64,000 bases of DNA, from NCBI RefSeq assembly GCF_033097525.1, contig NZ_CP109907.1, forward strand, positions 620,001-684,000. Direction: 5' to 3'. The notes under the pieces are model-generated. The model saw only the letters and a list, made by a program, of their open reading frames with translations, was not told the DNA's origin and did not search any database. Positions 62,898 through 64,000 of the stretch are shown one piece after another; position 1 is the stretch's first letter, and each line of letters opens with the position of its first letter. This DNA comes from Sphingobacterium sp. UGAL515B_05. GTDB lineage: Bacteria > Bacteroidota > Bacteroidia > Sphingobacteriales > Sphingobacteriaceae. The translations under genes were made by a program, and so were the position numbers.

Positions 62898-64000
62898 ATG
62901 AAAATCAGGATCTCTTTATTTGCCCTACTGACATCCATCTTTTACAAAACCTCATCTGCACAGAAAAGACCAAATATCGTCATTATTATTTCGGATGATC
63001 ACGCTTACCAAACCATTGGTGCCTATGGATCAAAATATGGAAAGACCCCCCAGATAGACCGCATCGCTGATCAAGGAGCTCTATTTAAAAATGCATTTGT
63101 TAATAACTCCATTTGCGGCCCATCTCGCGCAACATTGTTAACCGGGAAATACAGCCATAAAAATGGATTCAAGGATAATGAAACCTCTGAATTCGACTTT
63201 AGTCAGGATCTTTTTGTCAAGCAGTTGCAAAATGTGGGGTACAACACCGCCTGGGTGGGCAAGATTCATTTGGGTGACAAATTGCAAGGCTTCAATTATT
63301 ATGATATTCTAGTTGGTCAGGGCACCTATTTTAATCCAGATTTTATCAGTAAACAAGGCCTTAAACGTGCAGAAGGCTATGTATCTGATATCGTGACCGA
63401 AAAAGCGATCGACTGGCTCGATACCGTAGATGCTGATAAGCCATTTTGTCTGGTCATTGGTCACAAAGCCACACACCGTACCTGGATGCCAGATCCAAAG
63501 GACTTTGGCAGCTATGATACTGCAACCTTTAACTTACCAACCACTTTTTACGATAATTACCAAAGTAGACCTGCGGCCGCATTGCAGGAAATGTCCATTG
63601 ACAAGGACATGAAAATGGGCTACGATCTCAAAATGTTTAATTCGTTGGAAGACATGATGGCCGACGGTAACTTCAAGCGGATGAACCAAGTTCAAAAGGA
63701 TAGCTATATCGCCTATTACCGGCCCATTTATGAACAACTAAAGCAAGGTAATTTGACAGGCAAGCAACTTGCAGAATGGAAGTTCAGACGTTATATGATT
63801 GATTATCTCAATACGGCTCAATCTATGGACCGCAATATTGGGAAAGTACTAGATTATTTGGATCAAAAATCACTCCGTGAAAATACAATTGTGATCTATC
63901 TTTCAGACCAAGGTTTTTATATGGGTGAGCATGGTTGGTTCGACAAACGTTGGATGTATGAGGAATCTTTTCGTACACCAATGGTCATGCGGTACCCAGC
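62898..64000 (+). CDS. Secreted type I sulfatase (5' part; runs off the window)
   Basis: The first 367 codons of a type I (formylglycine-dependent) sulfatase. A signal peptide (LFALLTSIFYKTSSAQ) is followed by RPNIVIIISDDHAYQT with the two metal-binding Asp residues (about 33-34). The key cysteine is in NSICGPSRATLLTGKYSHKNG (C-x-P-S-R, Cys about 73), to be converted to formylglycine. The segments SDQGFYMGEHGWFDKRWMYEESFRTP (about 335-360) resemble S1_11-type GlcNAc-6-sulfatases, but a substrate assignment would need the full sequence. Expressed from its own operator/promoter at 62783-62811. It extends beyond the right edge, so length and end are not known. No anaerobic-type maturase is visible in the window. 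Confidence 0.88.
   Translation, partial: MKIRISLFALLTSIFYKTSSAQKRPNIVIIISDDHAYQTIGAYGSKYGKTPQIDRIADQGALFKNAFVNNSICGPSRATLLTGKYSHKNGFKDNETSEFDFSQDLFVKQLQNVGYNTAWVGKIHLGDKLQGFNYYDILVGQGTYFNPDFISKQGLKRAEGYVSDIVTEKAIDWLDTVDADKPFCLVIGHKATHRTWMPDPKDFGSYDTATFNLPTTFYDNYQSRPAAALQEMSIDKDMKMGYDLKMFNSLEDMMADGNFKRMNQVQKDSYIAYYRPIYEQLKQGNLTGKQLAEWKFRRYMIDYLNTAQSMDRNIGKVLDYLDQKSLRENTIVIYLSDQGFYMGEHGWFDKRWMYEESFRTPMVMRYP

Overview
The window is a stretch of a Bacteroidota chromosome, most likely Sphingobacteriaceae (Sphingobacterium-like). Evidence: two SusC/SusD outer-membrane pairs, a TonB with the Bacteroidota N-terminal signature, a TolC-independent outer-membrane gene set (LptD-like, TamB, MCE), matches to the Bacteroidota promoter element TAnnTTTG, weak Shine-Dalgarno sequences, a tRNA without encoded CCA and moderate-to-low GC. 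No rRNA, CRISPR array, integrase, transposase or complete mobile element was seen.

Layout. 1-12 kb: housekeeping and envelope genes (aspS, a LutB-like iron-sulfur protein, an acyltransferase remnant, an LTxxQ-type periplasmic protein, tonB, a lipoprotein, tsaD, tamB), then a noncoding tract of about 20-bp degenerate repeats. 12-17 kb: tig, tRNA-Leu(UAG), and a four-gene unit (membrane protein, winged-helix regulator, Coq4-like protein, CreD) in which a 19-bp palindrome occurs before gene 1 and before gene 3. 17-19.5 kb: an S9 peptidase followed by a repeat-rich noncoding island (17 ACCAT pentamers, then an exactly 11-bp-phased TTAACAGGGG array with quadruplex and hairpin potential). 19.5-32 kb: mlaD-like, amidase, lptD-like, cinA, an E2 acyltransferase, a MATE exporter, tatA and tex. 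32-36 kb: two unknown small genes and a padR/HAAS/serine-hydrolase operon.

36-64 kb is the catabolic part. A GH16 glucanase is followed by a long minus-strand sialic-acid operon. Read from its promoter near 52.25 kb it runs susC, susD, nanA (lyase), nanM-type mutarotase, MFS transporter, two-domain sialate O-acetylesterase, AGE-type 2-epimerase, GH20 hexosaminidase and GH33 sialidase. Together these encode deacetylation and release of sialic acid, trimming of the exposed hexosamine, import, cleavage to ManNAc plus pyruvate and conversion to GlcNAc. A divergent GntR/FCD regulator lies beside susC. A frameshifted GH27 alpha-galactosidase follows, then an ECF sigma / FecR / STN-SusC / SusD / TlpA-like unit, and a sulfatase that runs off the right edge. 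The set suits host-type sialylated, galactosylated and sulfated glycans such as mucins, but that substrate is inferred.

The most notable signal is a 13-bp palindrome, TATGTAATACATA. It or a close variant occurs in the susC leader, upstream of gntR, across the gntR start codon, between GH27 and the sigma factor, and before the sulfatase. In the last two places the copies are identical and sit at the same 21-bp distance from a similar -7-like box. This suggests that one GntR protein ties the sialic-acid operon, the alpha-galactosidase/ECF unit and the sulfatase into a single regulon.
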